Program-made: the position numbers and the translations under genes
Shown here: piece after piece, positions 42,932 through 50,685 of the stretch
Position numbering within the stretch: the stretch's first letter is position 1
Layout: each line of letters starts with the position of its first letter
The notes under the pieces: model-generated
What the model saw: the letters and a program-made list of their open reading frames with translations, nothing else
What the model was told of the DNA's origin: nothing
Databases searched by the model: none
Assembly (NCBI RefSeq): GCF_004569295.1
Contig: NZ_SPQC01000011.1
Location: 1-64,000 of the forward strand
From: Rothia nasimurium
GTDB lineage: Bacteria > Actinomycetota > Actinomycetes > Actinomycetales > Micrococcaceae
Length of the DNA stretch: 64,000 bases
Direction: 5' to 3'

Positions 42932-44017
42932 ATGCGGATCTACCCAACCCTGTTCAAACTCTTCTTCAAACCCATGGACGCCGAGAAGGCGCACCATGTG
43001 GGCATGTGGGGGGTGCAGACCCTTCGCCGCACCGGTATTTCTCGCCTGGGGGGCCGCTACTTTGCGCCTCACCCGTCACTGGCTACCGAGGTCATGGGCC
43101 TTACTTTCCCCTCGCCTTTCGGTGTTGCCGCTGGTTTTGATAAGGGCGGTAAGGCGATTCCGGCGCTAGGTAACCTGGGTTTTGGGCACATTGAAATCGG
43201 TACGATTACCGGTCAGGCTCAGCCGGGCAACCCCCAGCCCCGTCTTTTCCGTCTGGTAGATGATAAGGCCATTATTAACCGCATGGGCTTCAATAACGAT
43301 GGTGCGGCAGCAGCTGGACCCCGTGTTGCTGCCGCCCGCGCGGACCTTGAAGCCGAATATCGGGGTAAGGTACGCCCCGTTATTGGTGTCAATATCGGTA
43401 AAACCAAGGTGGTAGCCCTTGAGGACGCCATCGAGGACTACCTGGTGAGCACTCGGGTTCTTGCACCCCAGGCTGACTATCTCGCTGTGAATGTCAGTTC
43501 GCCGAATACCCCGGGTCTGCGTGACCTTCAGGCGATTGAGACCCTTGAACCTCTACTTGAGGCTGTACGTGCTGAAGCCGACCGCGTTGTGCAGGGGCGC
43601 CGTGTACCCCTGGTCGTGAAGATTGCTCCTGATCTGGCCGATGAAGATATTAAGGACGTTGCCGCAATGGCTCTGCGCCTGGGGCTAGATGGCATTATCG
43701 CCACGAACACCACGATTGCCCGTGAAGGGCTGGGCCTGGTTAGCTCTCGAGCTAAGGTTGAGGAAATTGGCGCGGGTGGCCTCTCAGGCGAGCCCCTGAA
43801 GAAACGTTCCCTTGAGGTTCTCCGTCTGCTGAAAGCTGAGGTGGGGGACCAACTGGCTCTTATCTCAGCAGGTGGCGTTACCACCGCTCAGGACGTCGCC
43901 GATCGCCTGGATGCGGGCGCCAATCTGGTGCAGGGTTACTCTGCTTTCATCTACGAAGGCCCCCTGTGGGCAGCTCATATTAATCGTGGACTATTGAAAT
44001 TGCGGAAAACCCGCTAG
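42932..44017 (+). CDS. pyrD: Quinone-dependent dihydroorotate dehydrogenase
   Basis: It oxidises dihydroorotate to orotate and passes electrons to menaquinone at the membrane. The 361-residue protein is the class 2 form. An N-terminal helical extension (YPTLFKLFFKPMDAEKAHH) associates with the membrane, and GFDKGGKAIPALGNLGFG, NRMGFNNDG and NVSSPNTPGLRDLQ form the FMN barrel. It is the one pyr gene outside the main operon. AAAGGGG precedes the ATG. Confidence 0.96.
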   Translation: MRIYPTLFKLFFKPMDAEKAHHVGMWGVQTLRRTGISRLGGRYFAPHPSLATEVMGLTFPSPFGVAAGFDKGGKAIPALGNLGFGHIEIGTITGQAQPGNPQPRLFRLVDDKAIINRMGFNNDGAAAAGPRVAAARADLEAEYRGKVRPVIGVNIGKTKVVALEDAIEDYLVSTRVLAPQADYLAVNVSSPNTPGLRDLQAIETLEPLLEAVRAEADRVVQGRRVPLVVKIAPDLADEDIKDVAAMALRLGLDGIIATNTTIAREGLGLVSSRAKVEEIGAGGLSGEPLKKRSLEVLRLLKAEVGDQLALISAGGVTTAQDVADRLDAGANLVQGYSAFIYEGPLWAAHINRGLLKLRKTR

Positions 44018-44040
44018 ACTAGACACGTGAGATTATGACA

Positions 44041-44080
44041 CAAAGGGGCGCTACCTCTCTAGAGAGGTAGCGCCCCTTTG
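44041..44080. terminator. Bidirectional terminator, pyrD / DUF3043 gene
   Basis: A perfect 40-bp palindrome with arms 44041-44060 and 44061-44080. It has AAA at one end and TTT at the other, so it works from both sides for the two convergent genes. Confidence 0.93.
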
Positions 44081-44121
44081 AATTTAAGGTTGAAAGCTAG
44101 CGGATTTACTCCGTCGTGGCC

Positions 44122-44733
44122 TTACTTGGGGTATTCGCCGCGCTTAACCTGAGGCTTGGGCAGGCGGAAACGGCGAATCATCATGACGCGGTTGAAGGCG
44201 TAGAAGCCGGAGCGGGGCTCGATGGAGCCAAACTTTTCAGTCAACTTCTTCTTGAGTCCGCGCCACATAATCATGTAGTCGATGACCCAGAGCAGAATCA
44301 TGCCCCACATCAGCAAGATAGTGTACTGCTGCATACTGGGGGAGAAAAGGCCCACGATAAAGACAGCCAGGATGACGATAATCATGATGTCACCTACGTT
44401 GAAACGGGCATCAACGTAGTCACGGATGTAGCGGCGCTGGGGGCCACGATCGTTGGCGGGCAGGTAGCGCTCATCGCCGGTTTGCAGGGCCTGCTGCTGC
44501 TTTGCCCGGAACTCACGGTCAGCTTCACGCTGGGCGTCCTTTGCAGCCTTGCGATCTGCGGGAACCAAGGGAGTGCGGCGGGCAGCTTCACGTTCTTTAC
44601 GGGAAGGGGTAGGACGCCCCTTGGGCGCGGTGTACCCCGACTGGGTGGCTTCAGGGGTTTCGCTTGCTACCGGGGTAGCGTCGGCAACCACAGAACCAGC
44701 ATTTTCTGATGATTTCTTATTACGACCAAACAC
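44122..44733 (-). CDS. DUF3043 family membrane protein
   Basis: The 203-residue protein has a long charged cytosolic N-terminus (about 1-110, rich in Arg, Glu and Ala) and two membrane segments (VGDIMIIVILAVFIVGLF and YTILLMWGMILLWVIDYMIM). A basic C-terminal tail follows. The family is almost confined to Actinobacteria and its function is unknown. It starts at GTG 44733. AAGGAG overlaps the start too closely to serve as a ribosome site, so leaderless translation is more likely. Confidence 0.85.
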   Translation of the reverse strand: MFGRNKKSSENAGSVVADATPVASETPEATQSGYTAPKGRPTPSRKEREAARRTPLVPADRKAAKDAQREADREFRAKQQQALQTGDERYLPANDRGPQRRYIRDYVDARFNVGDIMIIVILAVFIVGLFSPSMQQYTILLMWGMILLWVIDYMIMWRGLKKKLTEKFGSIEPRSGFYAFNRVMMIRRFRLPKPQVKRGEYPK

Positions 44734-44745
44734 TCCTTAAGAATA
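44734..44745 (-). promoter_or_regulatory. -10 box placed for leaderless DUF3043 transcription
   Basis: On the minus strand TATTCT (44745-44740) lies 6 nt before the GTG. It faces the dipeptidase promoter across 33 bp. Confidence 0.45.
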
Positions 44746-44778
44746 ACCAAGTTCGTGCGTAGATATACAGTCAGAGCG

Positions 44779-44791
44779 TATTCTGAGATGT
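44779..44791 (+). promoter_or_regulatory. -10 box placed for leaderless dipeptidase transcription
   Basis: TATTCT at 44779-44784 lies 7 nt before the ATG, with no Shine-Dalgarno in between. The same hexamer serves the divergent gene. Confidence 0.5.
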
Positions 44792-46186
44792 ATGACAACA
44801 CACGATTTTGATTTTTCTGCCCGCCCGGCTCTAGCAACCTACATCGAAGAGAACTTTGAAGCTCAGCTTGAACATCTAGCTGAGCTCGTGTCCATCCCTT
44901 CTGTTGCCTGGGAGTCTTTTGATCTTACCGAGGTACAGCGCAGCGCTGAAAAGGTGAAGAGCCTGGCAGAGGACGCCGGTTTTGAAAGCGTTGAGATCCT
45001 CTCAGCAACCTACGGGGAAAGCCAGCAGGGTATGCCTGCGGTCGTAGCCCACTCACCGGCTGCACCTGGTTTCCCCACCTTCTTACTGTATGCCCACCAC
45101 GATGTGCAGCCTGCTGGCGACCGCTCCCTCTGGGAGACCGAGCCTTTTGTCGCCACTCGCAAGGGCGATCGCCTCTACGGCCGTGGGGCTGCGGACGACA
45201 AGGCCGGCGTCATCGCCCATCTGGCCGCTTTTAAGGCTGCGCGTGAAGTACTGGGCGACGACTTTAAGGTTGGCGTTACCCTCTTTATCGAGGGTGAGGA
45301 AGAGGCTGGTTCACCCAGCTTTGATAGCTTCCTGCATACCTACCGCGACAAGCTTGCTGGCGACTACATCGTTGTAGCAGACTCGGCTAACTGGAAAACC
45401 GGTGTACCGGCCCTTACCGCGGGCCTGCGGGGTGTGGCGAGCGCTGATATTTCTGTACGCGTGAGCAGCCACTCGGTTCACTCCGGCATGTTCGGCGGAC
45501 CCCTGCTGGATGCCAATACCGTCCTCGTCCAACTGCTTGCTACCCTGCACAATACTCAAGGTTCAGTTGCAGTTGAAGGTTTGGTTACTGCACCTGAACC
45601 TGACGTTGAATATCTTGAGGCTGATTTCCGTACCGATTCTGGCATTCTCGGCAGCATGAACCTGGCAGGTCAGGGTTCCATCTCCTCCCGCCTCTGGTCC
45701 CAGCCCGCTATCTCCGTCATCGGAATGGACATCACCTCGGTTGCCGAGTCCTCAAACACCATTGCTGTCACAGCCAAGGCGCGCATCAGCGTCCGCCTGG
45801 CTCCCGGACAGGATCCCGCTGCAGCCCACCGGGCACTTGCCGAGCACTTTGCCCGCCACAACCATCACGGGGCAGAGGTGACCTACCATGCCGAGGACTC
45901 CGGCCAGCCCTACCAGGCCGACCTTTCCGGCAGTGGTGCCCAGCTAGCCCTGGCGGCGCTGGGGGAGGCCTGGGGAGTTGAGCCTGTCACCACCGGCATG
46001 GGCGGGTCCATCCCCTTCATTGCGACCCTCACCGAGGTCTACCCCGAGGCCCACATTCTGATTACCGGCATCGAAGACCCCGACACCCGCGCCCACAGCG
46101 CCAACGAGTCTCTGTTCATCCCCGACTTCCAGAAGGCAATCCTGGCTGAGGCCCTTATGCTGGCGGCAGCTCACGCCGCCAACTAG
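44792..46186 (+). CDS. M20 family dipeptidase
   Basis: This zinc peptidase probably cleaves dipeptides in the cytosol. The 464-residue protein has YAHHDVQPAGD (first metal His and following Asp), GRGAADDKAG, and EGEEEAGSPS (catalytic Glu pair), all in normal positions. A dimerisation domain interrupts the catalytic one. It is divergent from DUF3043 and lies upstream of the Fe-S carrier gene. The exact substrate is not known. Confidence 0.9.
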   Translation: MTTHDFDFSARPALATYIEENFEAQLEHLAELVSIPSVAWESFDLTEVQRSAEKVKSLAEDAGFESVEILSATYGESQQGMPAVVAHSPAAPGFPTFLLYAHHDVQPAGDRSLWETEPFVATRKGDRLYGRGAADDKAGVIAHLAAFKAAREVLGDDFKVGVTLFIEGEEEAGSPSFDSFLHTYRDKLAGDYIVVADSANWKTGVPALTAGLRGVASADISVRVSSHSVHSGMFGGPLLDANTVLVQLLATLHNTQGSVAVEGLVTAPEPDVEYLEADFRTDSGILGSMNLAGQGSISSRLWSQPAISVIGMDITSVAESSNTIAVTAKARISVRLAPGQDPAAAHRALAEHFARHNHHGAEVTYHAEDSGQPYQADLSGSGAQLALAALGEAWGVEPVTTGMGGSIPFIATLTEVYPEAHILITGIEDPDTRAHSANESLFIPDFQKAILAEALMLAAAHAAN

Positions 46187-46271
46187 GGAATTCACTTGAC
46201 TGCGAACATCTCGCGCCCCGTACCCAAGAGGCGTAAGATTGACATCAAAACACCCCACGAAAGGATTGCTC

Positions 46272-46628
46272 ATGTCTGAGGCAGTACTTGAAGATCTCCC
46301 CACCCACGGCGTTAACCTCACCGAGGTTGCAGCCGGTAAGGTTCGTTCCCTGCTTGAGCAGGAAGGACGCACCGACCTGCGCCTGCGCATCGCCGTGCAG
46401 CCCGGTGGCTGTTCAGGCCTGATTTACCAGCTCTATTTCGATGAGCGTGTGCTCGATGGCGACGCCGTCCGCAACTTCGACGGCGTAGAAGTCATCGTTG
46501 ACCGTATGAGTGTTCCCTACCTCGAAGGCTCAACCATCGACTTCGAAGACACCATTCAGAAACAGGGGTTCTCCATCGATAACCCCAACGCCCAGGGCTC
46601 CTGCGCCTGTGGAGATTCCTTCCACTAA
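46272..46628 (+). CDS. erpA: Iron-sulfur cluster insertion protein, ErpA/IscA type
   Basis: A-type carriers hand Fe-S clusters to target proteins such as the Rieske protein. The 118-residue protein has the three conserved cysteines C47 (GGCSGLIY), C111 and C113 (SCACGDSF). I chose ATG 46272 because AAAGGA lies 6 nt upstream; the frame open from 46239 lacks a site. It sits just before the cytochrome oxidase genes, as in many Actinobacteria. Confidence 0.92.
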   Translation: MSEAVLEDLPTHGVNLTEVAAGKVRSLLEQEGRTDLRLRIAVQPGGCSGLIYQLYFDERVLDGDAVRNFDGVEVIVDRMSVPYLEGSTIDFEDTIQKQGFSIDNPNAQGSCACGDSFH

Positions 46629-46652
46629 GCGTCCGCCCAGCCCGCTTCACAG

Positions 46653-46684
46653 GTGGGGGTATGCTCCGGCATACCCCCACTTTT
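46653..46684 (+). terminator. erpA terminator
   Basis: GTGGGGGTATGC (46653-46664) pairs perfectly with GCATACCCCCAC (46669-46680), followed by TTTT. Confidence 0.92.
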
Positions 46685-46794
46685 CTGTTTCAGCCCACCC
46701 AAACATGAAATACTTATGTAATGACACGTCAGTTCATTGACAGGTTGTCACCAGAAACGCCCGTTTGAGGGTAAGCTCGTATTGAAAGAATTAA

Positions 46795-46831
46795 CACCTG
46801 GGTTAATGCTGTCCACACACAGCACCAGGTG
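46795..46831 (+). promoter_or_regulatory. Two-tier stem in the ctaC leader
   Basis: CACCTGG (46795-46801) pairs with CCAGGTG (46825-46831). Inside it GCTGT (46808-46812) pairs with ACAGC (46819-46823). The structure ends 16 nt before AGGAAGGG, the ctaC ribosome site. The promoter upstream is unclear; TTGAGG at 46764 with AAGAAT at 46786 is one option. Confidence 0.45.
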
Positions 46832-46861
46832 ACACGCACATCGCTACAGGAAGGGCCGTCT

Positions 46862-47731
46862 GTGAGTTCGCAGCATCGAACCAGCAGCAAGGGGCTTAAG
46901 GGCAAGGCAGTAGCCGTTGCCACAGCCGTTTCAGCGCTGCTCTTGACCGGTTGTTCAGAACAGGTATCAGTGGGCTGGCTGCCCACTCAGCGTGGTGTAA
47001 CCGATAACGCCGATACCATCATGGACCTCTGGATTGGTACATGGATCGCCGCGTTGGCTGTAGGTCTTGTGACCTGGGGCCTCATGCTTTGGTGCATCAT
47101 CGCCTACCGCCGTCGCAAGTACGAAACCGGCTACCCCCGCCAGGTGAGCTACCACGCTCCGCTGGAAATTTTCTACACCGCTATCCCGATCATCCTGATC
47201 GTCAGCTTCTTCACCTTCTCAGACCGTGCCGAGCGCGAAATCACCGCGCCCAAGTCTGAAACCGCCGATATCACCATCGAGGTTTACGGTAAGCAGTGGG
47301 CATGGGACTTCAACTACCTCGACGAAAACGTCTACTTCGCTGGTGTCCAGGCTCGCCTCGACAAGGAAGGCAACGTAGGCGTTGAGGAAACCCTCCCCAC
47401 CCTCTACCTGCCGGTCAACTCAACCGTAGACCTGCAGCTCAAGTCCCGTGACGTCATCCACTCCTTCTGGATTCCCGCCTTCCTCGAGAAGCGCGACACC
47501 ATTCCCGGCATGACCAACCACATGTACTTCACCACCGGTTCCGAGCCCGCTCGCTACCAGGGTAAGTGCGCCGAACTCTGCGGTGAGTACCACTCAGAGA
47601 TGCTCTTCAACGTTGAAGTTGTCAGCCAGGAAGACTACGACGCCTACATCCAGTCACTGGAAGATGAAGGCAACATTGGCCGCCTGGGTGACGAGTACAA
47701 CCGTAACCCCAACATGAACACCAACAACTAA
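46862..47731 (+). CDS. ctaC: Cytochrome c oxidase subunit II
   Basis: Subunit II takes electrons from cytochrome c domains into the aa3 oxidase. I chose GTG 46862 because AGGAAGGG at 46848-46855 precedes it. The 289-residue protein has a lipobox LLLTGC with C31 as the lipid anchor, two membrane segments, and a CuA site CAELCGEYHSEM. In Actinobacteria it docks to the bc1 complex in a supercomplex. ctaD follows 10 bp later. Confidence 0.95.
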   Translation: MSSQHRTSSKGLKGKAVAVATAVSALLLTGCSEQVSVGWLPTQRGVTDNADTIMDLWIGTWIAALAVGLVTWGLMLWCIIAYRRRKYETGYPRQVSYHAPLEIFYTAIPIILIVSFFTFSDRAEREITAPKSETADITIEVYGKQWAWDFNYLDENVYFAGVQARLDKEGNVGVEETLPTLYLPVNSTVDLQLKSRDVIHSFWIPAFLEKRDTIPGMTNHMYFTTGSEPARYQGKCAELCGEYHSEMLFNVEVVSQEDYDAYIQSLEDEGNIGRLGDEYNRNPNMNTNN

Positions 47732-47741
47732 GAGGTAACCC

Positions 47742-49442
47742 GTGACTACTCTTGAGTATTCAGCTGAGACAACCGGTAGCGTTGTCCCGCGGGTGGTTCC
47801 TAAGTCCAAGGGACGAATCATCGTCAACTGGCTGACTTCCACCGACCACAAGACCATCGGGTACATGTACCTGATCGCCGCGTTTATTTTCTTCTGCTTT
47901 GCCGGTGTCATGGCTCTGCTTATGCGCCTGGAGCTCTTCACCCCCGGTATGCAGTTCCTCGAAACCAAGGAACAGTTCAACCAGCTCTTCACCATGCACG
48001 GCACCCTGATGCTGCTCATGTTTGGTACCCCGCTGTTCACCGGTTTCGCTAACGTCCTGGTACCCCTGCAGATTGGTGCACCCGACGTTGCCTTCCCCCG
48101 CCTGAACTCCCTGGCCTTCTGGTTCTTCCTGTTCGGCTCACTGGTAGCCATCGCTGGCTTCCTTACCCCCCAGGGTGCAGCTTCCTTCGGCTGGTTCGCA
48201 TACGCTCCGCTGAACAGCACCACCTACAGTCCCTCTGTCGGCGGTGACCTCTGGATCTTCGGTCTGGCTCTGCAGGGCTTCGGTACCATCATGGGTGGCG
48301 TCAACTTCCTGACCACCATCCTCTGCATGCGCGCCCCCGGCATGACCATGTGGCGTATGTCGGTCTTCACCTGGACCACCCTAATCACCGCAATCCTGAT
48401 TATCATGATCTTCCCACCGCTGGCGTCCGCCCTGTTCGCCCTCGGTATGGATCGCCGTCTCGGTGGCCACATCTTCGACCCCGAAAACGGTGGCGCCGTC
48501 CTCTGGCAGCACCTCTTCTGGTTCTTCGGTCACCCCGAGGTTTACGTTCTGGCTCTGCCCTTCTTCGGCATCGTTTCAGAAATTATCCCCGTCTTCTCAC
48601 GTAAGCCGATTTTCGGTTACAAGGGTCTGATTTTTGCAACCATCGCTATTGCGGCTCTGTCAGTTACTGTGTGGGCACACCACATGTACGTCACCGGTGC
48701 GGTCATGCTGCCCTTCTTCTCCTTCATGACCATGCTGATTGGCATTCCGACCGGTGTGAAGTTCTTCAACTGGATCGGCACCATGTGGCAGGGTTCCATC
48801 ACCTTTGAGACCCCCATGCTCTGGGTTATCGGCTTCCTGATTACCTTCCTCTTCGGTGGTATCACCGGTGTTATTCTGGCAACCCCGCCGCTGGACTTCC
48901 ACCTGTCTGACTCCTACTTCGTGGTCGCTCACTTCCACTACGTCATCTTCGGTACCCTCGTCTTCGGTATGTTCGCAGCTCTCTACTTCTGGTGGCCCAA
49001 ATTCACCGGCAAGATGCTGAACGAGCGCCTGGGCAAGATCCACTTCTGGCTGCTCTTCATCGGCTTCCACATGACCTTCCTCATCCAGCACTGGCTCGGT
49101 GTCGACGGCATGCCCCGCCGCTACGCAGACTACATGCCTGAGGATGGCTTCACCTGGATGAACCAGCTCTCAACCGTAGGCTCCATGATTCTGGCAATCG
49201 CCATGATTCCCTGGTTCTGGAACGTCTACACCACCGCCCGCAATGGCAAGCGTGTTGAGGTTGATGACCCCTGGGGCTTCGGTGGCTCACTGGAATGGGC
49301 AACTTCTTGCCCGCCCCCGCGCCACAACTTCACCGCTCTGCCCCGTATCCGTTCAGAGCGTCCTGCACTTGACCTGCACCACCCTGAACTGTCCACCAAC
49401 AACGACATCGCTGCAGCAGCCCGCCAGGCAACTGCACGCTAG
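47742..49442 (+). CDS. ctaD: Cytochrome c oxidase subunit I
   Basis: CtaD is the catalytic membrane subunit with hemes a and a3 and CuB. At 566 residues it is full length. Heme and copper ligands are in [25 protein letters not shown] (the His-Tyr cross-link site), AHHMYVTG and AHFHYVIFG. The start is GTG with AGAGG upstream. The C-terminal tail is soluble. Confidence 0.98.
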   Translation: MTTLEYSAETTGSVVPRVVPKSKGRIIVNWLTSTDHKTIGYMYLIAAFIFFCFAGVMALLMRLELFTPGMQFLETKEQFNQLFTMHGTLMLLMFGTPLFTGFANVLVPLQIGAPDVAFPRLNSLAFWFFLFGSLVAIAGFLTPQGAASFGWFAYAPLNSTTYSPSVGGDLWIFGLALQGFGTIMGGVNFLTTILCMRAPGMTMWRMSVFTWTTLITAILIIMIFPPLASALFALGMDRRLGGHIFDPENGGAVLWQHLFWFFGHPEVYVLALPFFGIVSEIIPVFSRKPIFGYKGLIFATIAIAALSVTVWAHHMYVTGAVMLPFFSFMTMLIGIPTGVKFFNWIGTMWQGSITFETPMLWVIGFLITFLFGGITGVILATPPLDFHLSDSYFVVAHFHYVIFGTLVFGMFAALYFWWPKFTGKMLNERLGKIHFWLLFIGFHMTFLIQHWLGVDGMPRRYADYMPEDGFTWMNQLSTVGSMILAIAMIPWFWNVYTTARNGKRVEVDDPWGFGGSLEWATSCPPPRHNFTALPRIRSERPALDLHHPELSTNNDIAAAARQATAR

Positions 49443-49451
49443 GAGGCCACA

Positions 49452-49853
49452 GTGAAACTTCTTGCTAAGATTTTCGGTTTCATCGGCGTTTTCCTGATTC
49501 CCGTTGGCATCGTCTACGGTCTGATGACTGACTTCACCGAGTGGGCCGGTTTCCCCGCGATTCTGGCTACCGCCGTGATGTGTCTCTTCCTCCGGTACTT
49601 CCTGAACTTCACCGACAAGAAGCACCCCGACATGCCCTACGAGAACCTCGAAGGTGAAATCGCTGATGGCGCTGGCGACTACGGCTTCTACTCACCGTGG
49701 TCATGGTGGCCCCTCTTCATCGGTGCAGCATGCACCATCGTTGTTGTAGGTCTGGCTATCGACTGGTGGATTGTACTCATCGCCATCCCCTTCGCAGCAG
49801 CAGCTGTTCTGGGTTGGGTTTACGAATACAACCGCGGCGACCACGCCCACTAA
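49452..49853 (+). CDS. ctaF: Cytochrome c oxidase subunit 4 (actinobacterial)
   Basis: A small accessory subunit of the actinobacterial aa3 oxidase, unrelated to mitochondrial subunit IV. The 133-residue protein has four hydrophobic segments in two pairs (FGFIGVFLIPVGIVYGL, FPAILATAVMCLFLRYFL; then PLFIGAACTIVVVGLAI and LIAIPFAAAAVLGWVY). GTG start after AGGAGG, 9 bp behind ctaD. Confidence 0.93.
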   Translation: MKLLAKIFGFIGVFLIPVGIVYGLMTDFTEWAGFPAILATAVMCLFLRYFLNFTDKKHPDMPYENLEGEIADGAGDYGFYSPWSWWPLFIGAACTIVVVGLAIDWWIVLIAIPFAAAAVLGWVYEYNRGDHAH

Positions 49854-49869
49854 GAGCCTTACCTGGTTC

Positions 49870-49915
49870 AAAGGGTGGGGCCCCTATCCTATCGGATAGG
49901 GGCCCCACCCTTTTT
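49870..49915 (+). terminator. ctaCDF terminator
   Basis: A perfect 20-bp stem (49870-49889 with 49894-49913), a 4-nt loop and a T-run. Confidence 0.95.
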
Positions 49916-49950
49916 CTGTACCGTCTGGAACGCTTAGGAGAGAGTGGTAG

Positions 49951-50180
49951 GAAGGCACAGGACGGCACAGGACGGCACAGGACGGCACAGGACGGCACAG
50001 GACGGCACAGGACGGCACAGGACGGCACAGGACGGCACAGGACGGCACAGGACGGCACAGGACGGCACAGGACGGCACAGGACGGCACAGGACGGCACAG
50101 GACGGCACAGGACGGCACAGGACGGCACAGGACGGCACAGGACGGCACAGGACGGCACAGGACGGCACAGGACGGCACAG
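49951..50180. repeat. 10-bp tandem repeat, 22 perfect copies plus one imperfect
   Basis: GACGGCACAG occurs 22 times without a single change from 49961 to 50180. A one-mismatch copy (GAAGGCACAG) precedes it at 49951-49960. There are no spacers. Because 10 is not a multiple of 3, every frame on both strands stays open across it, but none of those frames is a credible gene. Perfect identity with one degenerate edge copy suggests recent slippage expansion. It lies just past the ctaF terminator, between two convergent respiratory operons. Confidence 0.98.
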
Positions 50181-50267
50181 GAGCCAGCCTGACTCTGCCC
50201 GCCCACTCTAAGGGTGCGACACGCCGAACCGCTTAAAGAATCTTTAACTGATGTGATGAACCGCCAA

Positions 50268-50324
50268 GAGCATCCGCCAGCATAGCTCCCCTGAGATGGG
50301 AGACCATCCCTGTGGCGGGCGCTC
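50268..50324 (+). promoter_or_regulatory. Candidate structured RNA with two alternative inner hairpins
   Basis: The outer stem is GAGC-AT-CCGCCA (50268-50279) with TGGCGG-GC-GCTC (50313-50324). Inside, CTCCC (50286-50290) can pair with GGGAG (50298-50302), or GATGG (50295-50299) with CCATC (50304-50308) around a GAGA tetraloop. The two exclude each other. A strong ribosome site begins 20 nt downstream. Confidence 0.35.
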
Positions 50325-50358
50325 AGCGACACGACCCCCGGTTGAAAGGAGACACGCT

Positions 50359-50520
50359 GTGCCCCGCGTCCTCGATACACAGAAAAGCAGTTCAAAGGTA
50401 TACGGCCTCCGTGAGCTAGGGGAGAGCCACCTCATCCCCTGCATCTCATGCAGAACTGGCCCATCACATGAGTCCTCAGAGAGAGCGCGCTACTTTTCCA
50501 GAGCTGTCATAGCCGTGTAG
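50359..50520 (+). CDS. Possible small protein, 53 residues
   Basis: A GTG at 50359 follows AAAGGAG (50345-50351) at ideal spacing. The frame encodes 53 residues beginning VPRVLDTQKSSSKVYGLREL, with a CISC pair in the middle and a Ser/Arg-rich tail. I recognise no family. It has no predicted membrane segment. The nested hairpin upstream suggests a regulated leader. It could be spurious, since the ribosome site is the only strong evidence. Confidence 0.3.
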   Translation: MPRVLDTQKSSSKVYGLRELGESHLIPCISCRTGPSHESSERARYFSRAVIAV

Positions 50521-50634
50521 GGGAACAGAGCTAAACCCAACAACTAGTTTTTGGCTCCTAAAAGGCCCAGGAAGCCCGTAGAGGAAATCTATGGCGTCTT
50601 TCACGCAGGGCCTGCAATAGCCCGTTAAAACACA

Positions 50635-50666
50635 TGTGGGGCACCCCCCTAACGGGGCACCCCACA
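50635..50666 (-). terminator. Hairpin after qcrB
   Basis: TGTGGGG-CA-CCCC and GGGG-CA-CCCCACA form a stem broken by a 2-nt internal loop, 20 bp past the qcrB stop. It likely ends the qcr transcript. Confidence 0.75.
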
Positions 50667-50685
50667 CTGTTACTACAACCGTATG

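Larger units (their letters stand above)
50181..50634. other. Gene-poor 450 bp between the repeat and the qcr terminator
   Basis: This stretch holds a palindrome TTAAAGA-A-TCTTTAA (50233-50247), a nested hairpin (50268-50324), a possible 53-codon gene (50359-50520) and a hairpin CTGCAT-CTC-ATGCAG (50439-50453). Past 50521 I see nothing assignable up to the terminator. Base composition is slightly more AT-rich than in the neighbouring genes. I compared it with RNase P RNA, tmRNA, SRP RNA and TPP riboswitch motifs from memory and found no match. Confidence 0.6.

Noticed and set aside
44116-44709. 197-codon plus-strand frame opposite the DUF3043 gene
   Set aside because: The minus-strand frame has the recognisable DUF3043 layout and a promoter-like start, while this one has neither.
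49951-50180. CRISPR array
   Set aside because: The units are 10 bp and directly adjacent with no unique spacers, and no cas genes are present.
50286-50310. CTGAGA motif suggesting a TPP riboswitch
   Set aside because: The rest of the thi-box, including the CCTGATC and TAATACC-type segments, is missing, and no thiamine gene follows.
49697-50395. Long open frames on both strands across the 10-bp repeat (peptides of TGRHRTAQDG or VPSCAVLCRP units)
   Set aside because: The repeat contains no stop in any frame, so all frames stay open by arithmetic. None has a domain, ribosome site or natural end.
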